Positions 63,841 to 64,000 of a stretch of DNA of 64,000 nucleotides are shown here, piece by piece. How positions within the stretch are numbered: the stretch's first letter is position 1; every line of letters starts with the position of its first letter. This DNA is from Tridacna crocea (lineage: Eukaryota > Mollusca > Bivalvia > Cardiida > Cardiidae). The notes beneath the pieces were generated by a model. The model did not search any database, had not been told where the DNA came from, and worked only from the letters and a program-made list of their open reading frames with translations. The stretch lies in NCBI GenBank assembly GCA_943736015.1, contig OX031057.1, positions 57,060,001 through 57,124,000 of the forward strand, given 5' to 3'. The translations under genes were made by a program, and so were the position numbers.

Positions 63841-64000
63841 TTGTAGGCACATGAGCTATTTATTTGGCACGGGAACGGGCACACAGAGTGATCCAGTTAT
63901 ATGTAGACGTATTTGCTGTCTTTCCTTTTATTGACGGCTCATGCTGACCAATATTCATGTGTGCTTGAAATTACTTCTACAGTCATTACAACGTCTCTCC

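Noticed and set aside
1-64000. Canonical tRNA, rRNA or snRNA genes
   Set aside because: I looked for clover-leaf and box A/B patterns; only the SINE-like head at 5640-5937 resembles a tRNA, and CAGGGTTCGAAATT at 31476 is a transposon end.

Overview
The window looks like nuclear DNA of a bivalve mollusc. I infer this from GT-AG introns, low GC, very dense small interspersed repeats, and repeat families of a style common in heterodont bivalves (relatives of zebra mussel or soft-shell clam). The exact species cannot be set from the sequence alone.

Three protein genes are supported. (1) On the minus strand at 604-1632 is an intact single-exon alpha-1,2-fucosyltransferase-like enzyme (GT11 family). 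Its start codon sits at the edge of a 12-copy minisatellite in which the start codon itself is amplified. (2) On the plus strand at 13894-39074 is a complete 15-exon ZER1 gene (zyg-11 related). It is a leucine-rich-repeat plus armadillo-repeat substrate receptor for a cullin-2 ubiquitin ligase that reads N-terminal glycine degrons. All 14 introns are GT-AG, the joined exons hold one open frame of 837 codons, and the residues known to hold the degron are present. (3) On the minus strand at 62410-63240 is a GLYAT-like (GNAT fold) acyltransferase.

Everything else is mostly mobile DNA. Introns and flanks of the ZER1 gene carry about 30 copies of a roughly 228-bp perfect-to-degraded palindrome bounded by TTAA (piggyBac-like MITE by its target site). 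One copy starts inside the TTAA that contains the ZER1 stop codon, and another starts about 6 bases after a splice donor. A second class is a set of five sequence families that share one architecture: a 5' poly-T/A end, a 5' hairpin with a purine (GAA or AAA) triloop, a GTCCGTC tract, a box near CCAATTTGGATGAAACTT, a tandem-repeat core, a copy of the 5' end in inverse near the 3' end, a 3' hairpin, and the terminus CTCTTGTTT. This is the layout expected of non-autonomous Helentron-type (HUH, rolling-circle-like) elements.

Layout: 1-2.6 kb fucosyltransferase and its minisatellite; 2.6-13.9 kb intergenic repeats; 13.9-39.1 kb ZER1; 39.1-62.4 kb a gene-free block of nested Helentron-like elements arranged as a rearranged inverted duplication; 62.4-63.2 kb GLYAT-like gene; the rest is repeat. 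The inverted duplication is useful because its right arm preserves two empty sites for elements that fill the left arm, so the termini and the T|T insertion without target duplication can be read inside the window. The three genes have no evident shared pathway.
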